Shown: in pieces, positions 35,446 through 43,311 of the stretch
Layout: the number at the start of each line of letters is the position of its first letter
Position numbering within the stretch: the stretch's first letter is position 1
Assembly: GCA_919901855.1 (NCBI GenBank)
Contig: CAKKQC010000023.1
Span: 21,876 to 85,875, forward strand
DNA: 64,000 nt
Direction of reading: 5' to 3'
From: a bacterium
GTDB taxonomy: Bacteria; Oederibacteriota; CAKKQC01
The notes under the pieces: generated by a model
Seen by the model: only the letters and a program-made list of their open reading frames with translations
The model's database searches: none
What the model was told of the DNA's origin: nothing
Program-made: the position numbers and the translations under genes

Positions 35446-35826
35446 ATGCTCCGCACCGACGAGAAACGCACCGCTCCCCGCGTCACGACGATCGTCCCGG
35501 TCAACTGCCGGGTGCTCGGCGCCGGCACCGTCGCGATCCCGAGCCAGCGGGGCGCCCCGCCCACCCGCGATTTCGCCGCCAAGACCGTGAACGTGAGCCG
35601 GGATGGCCTGCTCATCAACTGCGACGCGGATCTCCTCCTGGGAACGCCTCTCGAGGTTACGCTCAACGCTCCGAACGACGGACACGTGGTGCGCATCACG
35701 GCGGATGTCGCGTGGTCGCGACGCAACTCGATCAACCTCTTCGGACGGTACGCTGCGGGCCTCAGGATCAGAAAGGTCTCCGAAGCCGACCGCAAGGTGC
35801 TGACCGACTTCTTCAAGCCGCTCTAG
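35446..35826 (+). CDS. PilZ domain c-di-GMP-binding protein
   Basis: A 126-residue single-domain protein. The two c-di-GMP contact motifs are intact: RTAPR (RxxxR) at residues 8-12 and NVSRDG (N/DxSxxG) at 49-54. The remaining strands fit a PilZ barrel (RITADVAWSRRNSINLFGRYAAGLRI). It likely responds to c-di-GMP and acts on a partner, perhaps in surface or motility control. The ATG at 35446 is favoured; a GTG at 35431 is too close to the TAAAAT -10 (2 bases) to be the start of that transcript. It stands alone, between divergent cinA and convergent galU. Confidence 0.85.
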   Translation: MLRTDEKRTAPRVTTIVPVNCRVLGAGTVAIPSQRGAPPTRDFAAKTVNVSRDGLLINCDADLLLGTPLEVTLNAPNDGHVVRITADVAWSRRNSINLFGRYAAGLRIRKVSEADRKVLTDFFKPL

Positions 35827-35848
35827 CGCTCGCGGACGCGATCGCCGC

Positions 35849-35886
35849 GGTCGCGGACGCGACCGTTGCGGTCCTTCCCGGACCGC
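35849..35886. terminator. Two adjacent hairpins between convergent PilZ gene and galU
   Basis: Stem GGTCGC/GCGACC (35849-35854 with 35859-35864, loop GGAC) is followed by stem GCGGTCC/GGACCGC (35868-35874 with 35880-35886, loop TTCCC). A 12-base direct repeat (TCGCGGACGCGA) occurs at 35830 and 35851. There is no T-run, so this is not a classical intrinsic terminator, but its place between converging genes suggests a bidirectional stop. Confidence 0.45.
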
Positions 35887-35895
35887 GCTCCCGCC

Positions 35896-36765
35896 TCAAC
35901 ACATCCTGCGCAAGAGCGACCGGATCTTCGGACCCGCTTCCCGGTCCTTGAGCCCGTACGCGAGGCAGGCCTCCACGTACCCGACCTTGTTCCCGACGTC
36001 GTAGCGGGTGCCCTGGAACCGGTACGCGAAGACTGGTTCCTCGGCGGCGAGGCGGGTGAGCGCGTCCGTGAGCTGGATCTCACCTTTGGCACCCCGGCGC
36101 GTGCGCTCGAGGATCGAGAATACGCGCGGCGAAAGAACATATCGGCCGACGATGCCGAGCCGGGACGGCGCCCGTGACGGCGAGGGCTTTTCGACCATCT
36201 CCCGGATCCGCATGACCCGGTTCGACACCCAATCCCCGGCGACTATGCCGTAGGACGACACCTGCGATGCAGGCACCTCCATGACCGCGATGACCGAGCC
36301 GCCGTACCGGACAGCCGTGTCCCACAACTGGCGCACGGCGGGCACCTCGGCATCGATGAGGTCGTCCGCGAGCTGGACGGCGAACGGCTCGTCCCCCACC
36401 AGCGTGCGCGCGCACAGGACCGCGTGGCCGAGGCCGAGCGGCTCCTTCTGTCGCGTGTAGATGAGATTCGCGAGATCGCTGATCCGGCGCACTTCGGCCA
36501 GGTTGGCCTTTTGCCCGTGCTGCCGCAGGAAGGCCTCGAGCTCGAGGGAACGATCGAAGTGGTTCTCGATCGCCTGCTTGTTGCGTCCCGTGATGACGAT
36601 GACGTCCTCGACACCCGACGCCACCGCCTCCTCGACCACGTACTGGATGGCGGGCTTGTCGTAGATCGGGAGCATCTCCTTGGGCTGGGCCTTCGTCGCG
36701 GGCAGGAACCGCGTCCCCAATCCCGCCGCCGGAATGACGACCTTGCGCAGCGAGCCCTGTATCAT
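35896..36765 (-). CDS. galU: UTP-glucose-1-phosphate uridylyltransferase
   Basis: A 289-residue nucleotidyltransferase that makes UDP-glucose. The nucleotide-binding loop is AAGLGTRFLPATKAQPKEMLPI at residues 13-34, and the sugar-binding parts include PLGLGHAVLCAR, FAVQLADDLID and GEIQLTDALTRL. The length matches bacterial GalU. The ATG at 36765 overlaps the tatC stop as ATGA. The product feeds surface polysaccharide synthesis, for which several genes occur in this window. Confidence 0.95.
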   Translation of the reverse strand: MIQGSLRKVVIPAAGLGTRFLPATKAQPKEMLPIYDKPAIQYVVEEAVASGVEDVIVITGRNKQAIENHFDRSLELEAFLRQHGQKANLAEVRRISDLANLIYTRQKEPLGLGHAVLCARTLVGDEPFAVQLADDLIDAEVPAVRQLWDTAVRYGGSVIAVMEVPASQVSSYGIVAGDWVSNRVMRIREMVEKPSPSRAPSRLGIVGRYVLSPRVFSILERTRRGAKGEIQLTDALTRLAAEEPVFAYRFQGTRYDVGNKVGYVEACLAYGLKDREAGPKIRSLLRRMC

Positions 36766-37493
36766 CGTCGCCTCACCTCCCTGTTCGTTGTCCCTCGTTC
36801 CACGAGCCACGCCGTGACGATCCCCGCGAAATAGAGCGCGACGAGCGGCACGGCCAGCATCAACATCGTACCCGCATCCGGCGAGGGCGTCACCCATGCG
36901 GCGATCACGAGGCAGGCGATGATCGCCAGCCGCCATTGCCGCAACAGCGCCCTGGAGCGCAGGATCCCGGCCTTGGCGAGCGCGGCGGACACCACCGGGA
37001 ACTCGAAAGCCACCCCGCATCCGCCCACGGTCCAGACGAGGAACTGCAGGTACTGGTCCACCGTCACCTGGGGCCGCATGTGCTCGGTCCGGAAGCCGAG
37101 CAGGAACGTCATCATCGCCGGCAGCAGGAACCGGTACGCGAACCAGCTCCCGAGGAGGAACATGCCCGAGCCGACGAAACCGGCCAGCGCCGCGAGCCGG
37201 CGCTCCCGGGCCTTGAGCGCGGGCGAGAGGAAGGCGGACACCTGCCATAGCCACACGGGGGAAGCCAGCAGCGCGCCGAGCACGAAGTCGAGTTTCACGA
37301 CCGCCATGAATCCCCCGGCGGGACCCAGGTAGATGGCCGGCTCCCCCAGCGGCGCCAGCAGCCAGTCGAGCAGCGGCAGGGCCCGGGGCCAGACTGCGGC
37401 GCACGCGACCAGCCACGCGGCCAGGCAGATCAACAGACGGCGGCGCAGCTCCGCGAGATGGCCGAGTATCGTGAGCCGGGGGGACGAGGCCAC
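36762..37493 (-). CDS. tatC: Sec-independent protein translocase TatC
   Basis: A 243-residue six-helix membrane protein, the receptor for twin-arginine signal peptides. The opening ILGHLAELRRRLL carries the conserved N-terminal charged motif. Later landmarks are FLSPALKARERR and GVAFEFPVV with the conserved glutamate, and AWVTPSPD before the last helices. It works with the TatA gene about 0.7 kb upstream in the same unit; no tatB is seen here. It overlaps galU by 4 bases. Confidence 0.93.
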   Translation of the reverse strand: MASSPRLTILGHLAELRRRLLICLAAWLVACAAVWPRALPLLDWLLAPLGEPAIYLGPAGGFMAVVKLDFVLGALLASPVWLWQVSAFLSPALKARERRLAALAGFVGSGMFLLGSWFAYRFLLPAMMTFLLGFRTEHMRPQVTVDQYLQFLVWTVGGCGVAFEFPVVSAALAKAGILRSRALLRQWRLAIIACLVIAAWVTPSPDAGTMLMLAVPLVALYFAGIVTAWLVERGTTNREVRRR

Positions 37494-37521
37494 GGTCAGG
37501 CTCCGGACCGCGCGTCCGCCG

Positions 37522-38199
37522 CTAGAATCTCAGGCGCAGGGCGATGTTCCCATACGGGCCGTAGATGGGCCGGATCGGCGCGACGTTGGTGGCACCGCCC
37601 GCGTTCGTGGTCACCACCTTCACCAACCCGCGCGTCTGCCGGTACCCGGCGATGACGTCGAAGAAGGTCTTCCCGATGGGGAACGAGAAGCCGGCCTGTC
37701 CATAGCCGCCCCACGCCGAGCCCTTCTTCCCGCCCGTGTACGGATCGTTGTTAATCAGCTTGAGGACCGTCGAGTCGTACGACACGAGCGTCACGCCGGC
37801 GCCGAAAATCCAGTGGTGCCACCCGAGCGCCATCCCGAGATCGAGGAACGTCTGGTCCGTCTTCCACTCCGTGAAGTTCCCCGCCTTGCGCTTGTACCCC
37901 CCCGTCAGGGACTTGTACAACCATGGCACGACGAGGACCGCGTCGAGAGCCTTGCCGAAGCCCGAGGGCTTCCGGGTGTAGTACCAACTGCCGATCCCGG
38001 GCGCCACGGTGAGGTAGATCGCCGCCTCCGGGTCGTCCGGCGCGAGGTTCCATCGCCCCTCGATCTTTCCGCCACCTCGGTCGCTGTCCTGTACGTAGGC
38101 CACGATTCCGACGTCGGCTTTGTGCCCCCCCGGCACGCCGGCCAGGGCGGGCGACGCGAATACCGCGATCGTCAGCGATGCCAGTACCAGGTTACGCAT
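37522..38199 (-). CDS. Small outer-membrane beta-barrel-like protein
   Basis: A 225-residue protein, not recognised as a named family. It has a clear signal peptide (MRNLVLASLTIAVFASPALA, cleavage near residue 20), then alternating strands rich in Gly, Tyr and Trp. It ends in NIALRLRF with the terminal Phe typical of outer-membrane barrels recognised by BamA. It lies between tatA (8-base overlap) and tatC (28-base gap). The signal peptide has no twin arginine, so it need not be a Tat substrate. Function unknown. Confidence 0.65.
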   Translation of the reverse strand: MRNLVLASLTIAVFASPALAGVPGGHKADVGIVAYVQDSDRGGGKIEGRWNLAPDDPEAAIYLTVAPGIGSWYYTRKPSGFGKALDAVLVVPWLYKSLTGGYKRKAGNFTEWKTDQTFLDLGMALGWHHWIFGAGVTLVSYDSTVLKLINNDPYTGGKKGSAWGGYGQAGFSFPIGKTFFDVIAGYRQTRGLVKVVTTNAGGATNVAPIRPIYGPYGNIALRLRF

Positions 38200-38389
38200 C
38201 TTTCTTTACCCCCCGGCGATTCCGCGCGCGTGGCTCCACGGTCTCCACGCCCTCGCCGGACATGCCCTTCTTGAACTCGCTGATCGCCTGCCCGAGCGAG
38301 CGGCCGATCTCGGGGATCCGATTCGCCCCGAACAGGAGCATGGCGATGGCCAGGATGGCCACCAACTCCGGAAATCCGATATTTCCCAT
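38192..38389 (-). CDS. tatA: Sec-independent protein translocase TatA/E
   Basis: A 65-residue protein with the TatA layout: a short N-terminus MGNIGFPE, one membrane helix (LVAILAIAMLLFG), then an amphipathic helix (ANRIPEIGRSLGQAISEFKKGM) and a charged tail. The ATG at 38389 has an AAGGA ribosome-binding sequence and lies 4 bases after the purF stop. It forms the pore partner of TatC, encoded just downstream. Confidence 0.93.
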   Translation of the reverse strand: MGNIGFPELVAILAIAMLLFGANRIPEIGRSLGQAISEFKKGMSGEGVETVEPRARNRRGVKKDA

Positions 38390-38393
38390 GACG

Positions 38394-39848
38394 TTATCCT
38401 TTCCTTCCTGCGACCTTGGCGGACGGGGCCGCTTCCAGGGCACCTTTGGTCGGCGCCTGCTCGAAATCCACGGGGTAGCGGCCGTCGAAACAGGCCAGGC
38501 AGAACCCGGCCTTCACGTTTCGGACGGCCTTGAGCAGGCCCTCAACTGAAATGTATTCCAGGCTTTCGACGTTCAGGAACTTCCGTATCTCCTCCCGAGA
38601 GTGCGTCGCCGCAATCAGCTCCTCGCGCGTCGGGAAATCGATCCCATAGAAGCACGGCCACTTGTGCGGAGGAGACGAGATCCGCACGTGGATCTCCTTC
38701 GCGCCCGCGTCGCGGATCATCTTCGTGATCTTCCTGAGCGTCGTGCCCCGGACGATGGAATCGTCCACGAGCACGACGCGCTTGCCCTCGATGGCCGCCC
38801 GCACGGGGTTGAGCTTGATCTTCGTGCCGAAGTCCCGGATGTGCTGGGACGGCTCGATGAACGTCCGACCGACGTAGTGGTTCCGGATCAGCCCCGCCTC
38901 GTAGGGAATCTTGGAGAAGTCCGCATACCCGAGGGCCGCCACCAGCGCGGAGTCCGGGACGGGCACCACCACGTCCGCCCGCGCTGGAGCTTCCCACGCG
39001 AGCTGGCGGCCGAGTTCCTTGCGTATGGCCTGGACCGAATGACCGAAGATCAGGGAATCCGGCCGCGAGAAGTAGATGAACTCGAAGATGCACATGGCCG
39101 CCCGTGCCGGCTCGAAGGGACGGTACGAGGCGAGTCCGGCCTTGTTGATCACGAGGACCTCGCCCGGCTCGACGTCGCGCACGTACTTGGCCTCGATCAG
39201 GTCGAACGCGCACGTCTCGGACGCCACCGCCCAGGCGCCGTTCTTGAGCTTGCCCAGCGCGAGCGGACGGAACCCGCTGGGATCCCGCACCGCCACGAGG
39301 GTATCCTCGCTCATGAGGGTGAGCGAGAACGCTCCCTTCATCGGCTTGAGACCGTTGACGACACGCTCGCCAAAATCCTTCCCTTCCGCAAGACGGATCG
39401 CGTGCATCATGCACTCGCTGTCGGTCGTGCCGCCCAACTCGACGCCCTGGCTTTCCAGCGTGGAGCGGATCTCGGGCGTGTTAACGAGGTTCCCGTTGTG
39501 GGCCACTGCCACCGAGCATCCGTCACCGCAGCGCCCGAGGAACGGGGATGCGTTGCGGACGTGACTGCCCCCCGTCGTCGAGTAGCGCACGTGCCCGATC
39601 GAGAGCATCCCCGGCAGGGCTTCGAGCACGTCGCGGGTGAAGATGTCGGCAACCTGCCCCTGCGCCTTGTGCAACCTGACTTCGGTCCCGGTGGAGGCTG
39701 CGATGCCCGCGGCCTCCTGCCCGCGATGCTGGAGCGCGTACAGTGCCAGGTAGGCAAGGTTCGACGCCTCCGGGTGGCCGAAGATCCCGCAGATCCCGCA
39801 CTCCTCCCGGGGACGATCGCCGGCGAAATCGGGCAGGGCATTCATCAT
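38394..39848 (-). CDS. purF: Amidophosphoribosyltransferase
   Basis: A 484-residue enzyme that catalyses the first step of purine synthesis, forming phosphoribosylamine from PRPP and glutamine. It is the Bacillus-type precursor: a 16-residue propeptide precedes the nucleophile Cys17 (EECGICGIFGH). The Fe-S cluster ligands are present as Cys in MCIFEFIYFSRPDS, Cys in PCFYGID, and the pair in GFCLACFDGRYP. The PRPP loop is VVLVDDSIVRGTTLRK. A consensus TATAAT ends 12 bases before the ATG. It lies 34 bases after purL. Confidence 0.96.
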   Translation of the reverse strand: MMNALPDFAGDRPREECGICGIFGHPEASNLAYLALYALQHRGQEAAGIAASTGTEVRLHKAQGQVADIFTRDVLEALPGMLSIGHVRYSTTGGSHVRNASPFLGRCGDGCSVAVAHNGNLVNTPEIRSTLESQGVELGGTTDSECMMHAIRLAEGKDFGERVVNGLKPMKGAFSLTLMSEDTLVAVRDPSGFRPLALGKLKNGAWAVASETCAFDLIEAKYVRDVEPGEVLVINKAGLASYRPFEPARAAMCIFEFIYFSRPDSLIFGHSVQAIRKELGRQLAWEAPARADVVVPVPDSALVAALGYADFSKIPYEAGLIRNHYVGRTFIEPSQHIRDFGTKIKLNPVRAAIEGKRVVLVDDSIVRGTTLRKITKMIRDAGAKEIHVRISSPPHKWPCFYGIDFPTREELIAATHSREEIRKFLNVESLEYISVEGLLKAVRNVKAGFCLACFDGRYPVDFEQAPTKGALEAAPSAKVAGRKG

Positions 39849-39860
39849 CTGGCCGTGGTC

Positions 39861-39866
39861 ATTATA
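39861..39866 (-). promoter_or_regulatory. -10 hexamer for purF
   Basis: A perfect TATAAT on the minus strand, 12 bases before the purF ATG, in the 34-base gap after purL. It suggests purF can be transcribed independently of purL. Confidence 0.5.
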
Positions 39867-39882
39867 ACGCCGCCAAGTGGAC

Positions 39883-42123
39883 TCACTCGAAGAGGCGCTT
39901 CAGCGTCCGCTCCCGGGCATCGGCGAGCCGCGGAATACCGACACCTACCCGTTCCCTCGTGCCGGCTCGAACCCGCAGGGCGTCGCCGCCGACGCGTCCC
40001 AGCACCGTCACCGTCACGCCGCGGGCGACCGATCTGAAGTCCCCCAGCGCCCGCTCGGGCAGGCTCACGATCGCGCGCGAAGGCCCCTCCCCGAAGTAGA
40101 ACTCCGCCACCGCGCCGGCCGGTTCCCGCACGTCGATCCCGCAGCCCAGCATGGGGACATCCGCGTCGGCGCCCGAGACGCAGCACTCGGCCAGCCCCAG
40201 CAGAAAACCGCCGTCGGCCAGGTCGTGGGCCGACGAGAGCAGCCCCCGCTTCGCGCCCTCGATCAACAGGGCGTGCAGAGCCAGCTCCGACTTCCAGTCG
40301 ACGGCAACCGGCACCCCCCCGAATCGTCCGGCGAAATGCGCCTGGTAGGCGCTCGCGTTAAGCGAGACACGCCCCGGCCCCAGCAGGACCACCAGGTCCC
40401 CCTCCCGGCGGAACCATTGAGGCACGGGCGGGTATCCGTCGAGGACGCCGAGCATGCCGATGATCGGGGTGGGGTCGATCCCGGCCGCCTGATGCTCGTT
40501 GTAGAAGCTCACGTTTCCGGACACGACGGGAGTCCGGAGGCGGCGGGCGGCGAGCGCGATGCCGCGCACCGCTTCGCGGAACTGCCAAAGATTCCCGGGA
40601 CGGTCCGGATTGGGGAAGTTGAGCCCATTCGTGAAGGCCAGGACCTTGCCACCGGCGCAGGCGACATTGCGGGCCGCCTCCGCCATCGCGAGTTGGCCGC
40701 CGATGAACGGATGCGCGGCCACGAGCCGCCCCGGCCCGTCGACCGTGATCGCGATGCAGAAGTCCGTGCCCTTGAGCCGGAGCACGCCGGCGTCCGACCC
40801 CGGGAGGATCGCCGTGTTCGTCCGGACCATGTGGTCGTACTGGCGCCATACCGGGCGCTTGGAACCCAGCGATGGATCGGCCAGCATGGAGAGGAGGTCG
40901 CGCTGGGGATCGCACCGCCGGCGAAGCGGCGGAGCCTTGGGGTACGCCAGCCGCACCGGCTTCGGGAGCGGGCACAACGGCACGCCGTCGGCCATCACCG
41001 CGGGCGGGATGTCGACGACGAGCCGGCCGTGGTGCATAAGACGCACGCGCTTGTGGGACCGGACCTTGCCGACCACGGCGAACGGGATGCCGTACTTGCG
41101 CACGACCGCCCGGACGGCTTTCCACTTCCGGGGCTCGACGACGAAGAACATGCGCTCCTGCGATTCCGAGAGCAGAATCTCGTAGGGCGTCATCCCCGCG
41201 GCGCGCTGCGGGATACGATCGAGGTCGACGTCCATGCCCGAGTTCCCCTTGGCCGACATCTCGATCGTCGAGCACGTGAGCCCGGCCGCCCCCATGTCCT
41301 GCATACCGACCAGGAGGTGCTTGGTGCACAGCTCGATGGACGCCTCCATCAGGAGCTTGCCGAGGAAGGGATCGGATACCTGCACGGCGCTGATCCCGCC
41401 CCCCTCGTCCTTCCGCTTCTTCGTGAACCCCTGCGAAGCCAGCAGGGAGGCACCGTGTATTCCGTCACGCCCCGTCATCGACCCCATGTATACGACGAGG
41501 TTGCCCGCCCCCGCCGCCTTCGCCCTGGTCAGGTCCTTGGGGTCGATGACCCCGACCGCCATCGCGTTCACGAGGCAGTTGTACTTGTAGCTCGGCGAGA
41601 ACTCGAGCTCGCCCCCGACGGTCGGGATGCCGATGCAGTTCCCGTATCCCCCGATGCCGGCCACGACCCCGGTCACGATCCGCCGCGTCTTCGGGTCGTT
41701 TGGAAGCCCGAACCGCAGCGAATCCATGAGCGCGATCGGCCGGGCCCCCATCGTGAAGATGTCCCGGAGGATGCCGCCCACGCCCGTGGCCGCGCCCTGG
41801 TACGGCTCGACCATCGAGGGGTGGTTGTGGCTCTCGACCTTGAGCAGGACGGCGAGGTTGGGCGCCAGCCGGACCCCCCCCGCGTTCTCCCCCGGTCCCT
41901 GCAGGACAAGCGGGCCCTTCTTCGGGTACATGGCGATGATCCGGCGCGAGTGCTTGTAGGAGCAGTGCTCGGACCACATCACGGAGAACATGCCGAGCTC
42001 CGCGTACGTGGGGGTACGGCCGAGCGAGCGCACGATCGCGCGATACTCGGCGGCCGTCAGCCCCAGCTTCGTGGCCAGGGCCGCGTTGACGACCGGATCT
42101 CCGGGAGCCGGGACAGGCCTCAT
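39883..42123 (-). CDS. purL: Phosphoribosylformylglycinamidine synthase subunit PurL (small type)
   Basis: A 746-residue ATP-dependent synthetase subunit of purine synthesis. It is the short PurL that needs separate PurQ (glutaminase) and PurS, neither of which is in the window. Motifs are MWSEHCSYKHSRR near residue 45, LVLQGPGENAGGVRLA, KVESHNHPSMVEPYQGAATGVGGILRD and GMQDMGAAGLTCST. The ATG at 42123 is chosen because a TAGAAT hexamer ends 11 bases upstream; an ATG at 42159 lies before that hexamer. It is divergent from the 285-residue TIM-barrel gene. Confidence 0.96.
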   Translation of the reverse strand: MRPVPAPGDPVVNAALATKLGLTAAEYRAIVRSLGRTPTYAELGMFSVMWSEHCSYKHSRRIIAMYPKKGPLVLQGPGENAGGVRLAPNLAVLLKVESHNHPSMVEPYQGAATGVGGILRDIFTMGARPIALMDSLRFGLPNDPKTRRIVTGVVAGIGGYGNCIGIPTVGGELEFSPSYKYNCLVNAMAVGVIDPKDLTRAKAAGAGNLVVYMGSMTGRDGIHGASLLASQGFTKKRKDEGGGISAVQVSDPFLGKLLMEASIELCTKHLLVGMQDMGAAGLTCSTIEMSAKGNSGMDVDLDRIPQRAAGMTPYEILLSESQERMFFVVEPRKWKAVRAVVRKYGIPFAVVGKVRSHKRVRLMHHGRLVVDIPPAVMADGVPLCPLPKPVRLAYPKAPPLRRRCDPQRDLLSMLADPSLGSKRPVWRQYDHMVRTNTAILPGSDAGVLRLKGTDFCIAITVDGPGRLVAAHPFIGGQLAMAEAARNVACAGGKVLAFTNGLNFPNPDRPGNLWQFREAVRGIALAARRLRTPVVSGNVSFYNEHQAAGIDPTPIIGMLGVLDGYPPVPQWFRREGDLVVLLGPGRVSLNASAYQAHFAGRFGGVPVAVDWKSELALHALLIEGAKRGLLSSAHDLADGGFLLGLAECCVSGADADVPMLGCGIDVREPAGAVAEFYFGEGPSRAIVSLPERALGDFRSVARGVTVTVLGRVGGDALRVRAGTRERVGVGIPRLADARERTLKRLFE

Positions 42124-42134
42124 GGAACGGGGGT

Positions 42135-42140
42135 ATTCTA
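42135..42140 (-). promoter_or_regulatory. -10 hexamer for purL
   Basis: TAGAAT on the minus strand, 11 bases before the chosen purL ATG, in a 54-base divergent gap. Confidence 0.45.
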
Positions 42141-42165
42141 CATGAACCGCGGGCGTCATGGGTGT

Positions 42166-42171
42166 TAAAAT
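42166..42171 (+). promoter_or_regulatory. -10 hexamer for the TIM-barrel gene
   Basis: TAAAAT ends 6 bases before the ATG at 42178. A start 7 bases downstream would fall on the ATG itself, a fully leaderless arrangement. Confidence 0.5.
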
Positions 42172-42177
42172 CCCCTC

Positions 42178-43035
42178 ATGAGCACATTCCCCCGCACCAC
42201 CGTCGGCGGCGTGTCGGTCTCCCGCATGATCATCGGCACCAACTGGTTCCTCGGGTTCAGCCACACCACCGCGGCCAAGGACAACCTGATCAAGTCCACG
42301 ATGGACGCCCGCAAGGTCGCGGACGTCATCGAGGTCTTCCTCAACGCCGGCGTGGACACGATCATGGGGCTCCACCAGTGGCCGGTCATGCGGGACGCCG
42401 TCAAGGAAGCCCAGCAGCGCACGGGGAAGAAACTGATCGTCGTCTCGACACCGCACCTGCCCGTCACTCCCGAGACGCCCGCGCAGGGCCTGGACCTGGG
42501 CGAAGTCGCGAAGATACTGGACGCGGAGCGGGCGCTTGGCACGACGTTCTGCTTCCCGCACGGCGTCACCGTGGACGCGCTCCTCGACCGGTGCACGCGC
42601 CAGATCCGGCACCTGCCTCCCGTCATGAAGATGATCCGCGAGCGCGGCCTGATCCCCGGGCTTTCGACGCACATGCCCGAATCCGTGATCTATGCGGACG
42701 AGTCCGGGCTCGACGTCGAGACCTACATCCAGCTTTACAACTCGATGGGGTTCCTGATGCAGGTCGAGGTGGACTGGATCGCGAACGTCATCCGCAACGC
42801 AAAGAAGCCGGTCATGACGATCAAGCCCTTCGCCGCCGGCCAGCTCCGGCCCTTCCAGGCCCTGCATTTCGTCTGGAACACGCTCCGCGACCAGGACATG
42901 GTGACCGTGGGCACGATGACGCCGGACGAGGCGAAGGAGTGCGTGGAGCTATCGCTTGCCATCCTCGAGCGCCGCAAGGCCGACGTCACCCTCCAGGAAA
43001 CCCGCTCGAAAGGCTCGATCAAGCCAAGAGCCTAG
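42178..43035 (+). CDS. Unrecognised TIM-barrel protein resembling aldo-keto reductases
   Basis: A 285-residue cytoplasmic protein not recognised as a named family. The order of hydrophobic strands suggests a TIM barrel: MIIGTNWFLG, VDTIMGL, LIVVSTPHLP, TTFCFPHG, IPGLSTHMPE, KPVMTIKPFAAGQL and MVTVGTMTPDEAKECVE. The last third looks like the aldo-keto reductase end (K-P-x-G-x-L, then VG-x-x-T-x-x-E-A), but the catalytic Asp-Tyr-Lys-His set could not be placed, and the strongly conserved-looking GTNWFLGFSHT near the start is unusual. It stands alone, with its own TAAAAT hexamer and no operon partner. Confidence 0.75.
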   Translation: MSTFPRTTVGGVSVSRMIIGTNWFLGFSHTTAAKDNLIKSTMDARKVADVIEVFLNAGVDTIMGLHQWPVMRDAVKEAQQRTGKKLIVVSTPHLPVTPETPAQGLDLGEVAKILDAERALGTTFCFPHGVTVDALLDRCTRQIRHLPPVMKMIRERGLIPGLSTHMPESVIYADESGLDVETYIQLYNSMGFLMQVEVDWIANVIRNAKKPVMTIKPFAAGQLRPFQALHFVWNTLRDQDMVTVGTMTPDEAKECVELSLAILERRKADVTLQETRSKGSIKPRA

Positions 43036-43305
43036 CTCCCGGACGGGTGACAGTGGCCGAAGTCGCAAGAGCGCGCCGCATAGGCGGCGACATAGGTTAG
43101 GCGACTGCAGGTCTGGCCGCGCCTGCTCGCAGACGGAGTTGCGTCGTCCGCTCCTGCGGACGGCAGCAACTCCGGGGGTCCGTCCTCGGACCCGCTCTGC
43201 AGGCAGGCGCTCGCCAGCAGTTGGTAATGGAGCCAGCTCGCTTGGGCCTCAGCCGCGACAGGCGCGCGGGTTGCGACAAGGCCACTGGCAGGACCCGTCC
43301 GGGAG
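43036..43305. other. Highly structured extragenic element (possible structured RNA or REPIN/MITE-like repeat)
   Basis: A 270-base element filling the gap between two convergent genes. Its ends are a perfect 13-base inverted repeat (CTCCCGGACGGGT at 43036 and its complement ending 43305). Pairing continues inward: CAGTGGC with GCCACTG (43281), GTCGCAA with TTGCGAC (43271), and GCGCGCC (43071) with GGCGCGC (43261). A central arm (GCGCCTGC 43119 with 43203-43210, then GCAGA with TCTGC 43196) carries two hairpins, 43135-43173 and 43176-43193, both with TCCT loops. Bases 43044-43061 recur in inverted orientation at 55284-55301. No coding frame, tmRNA, SRP or RNase P signature was seen. It could also stop transcription from both sides. 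Confidence 0.5.
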
Positions 43306-43311
43306 CCGGGC

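Noticed and set aside
43036..43305. RNase P RNA, tmRNA, SRP RNA or 6S RNA
   Set aside because: None of the conserved cores (GAGGAAAGTC of RNase P, tRNA-like ends of tmRNA, the GGAAGGAAGCA loop of SRP RNA) is present.
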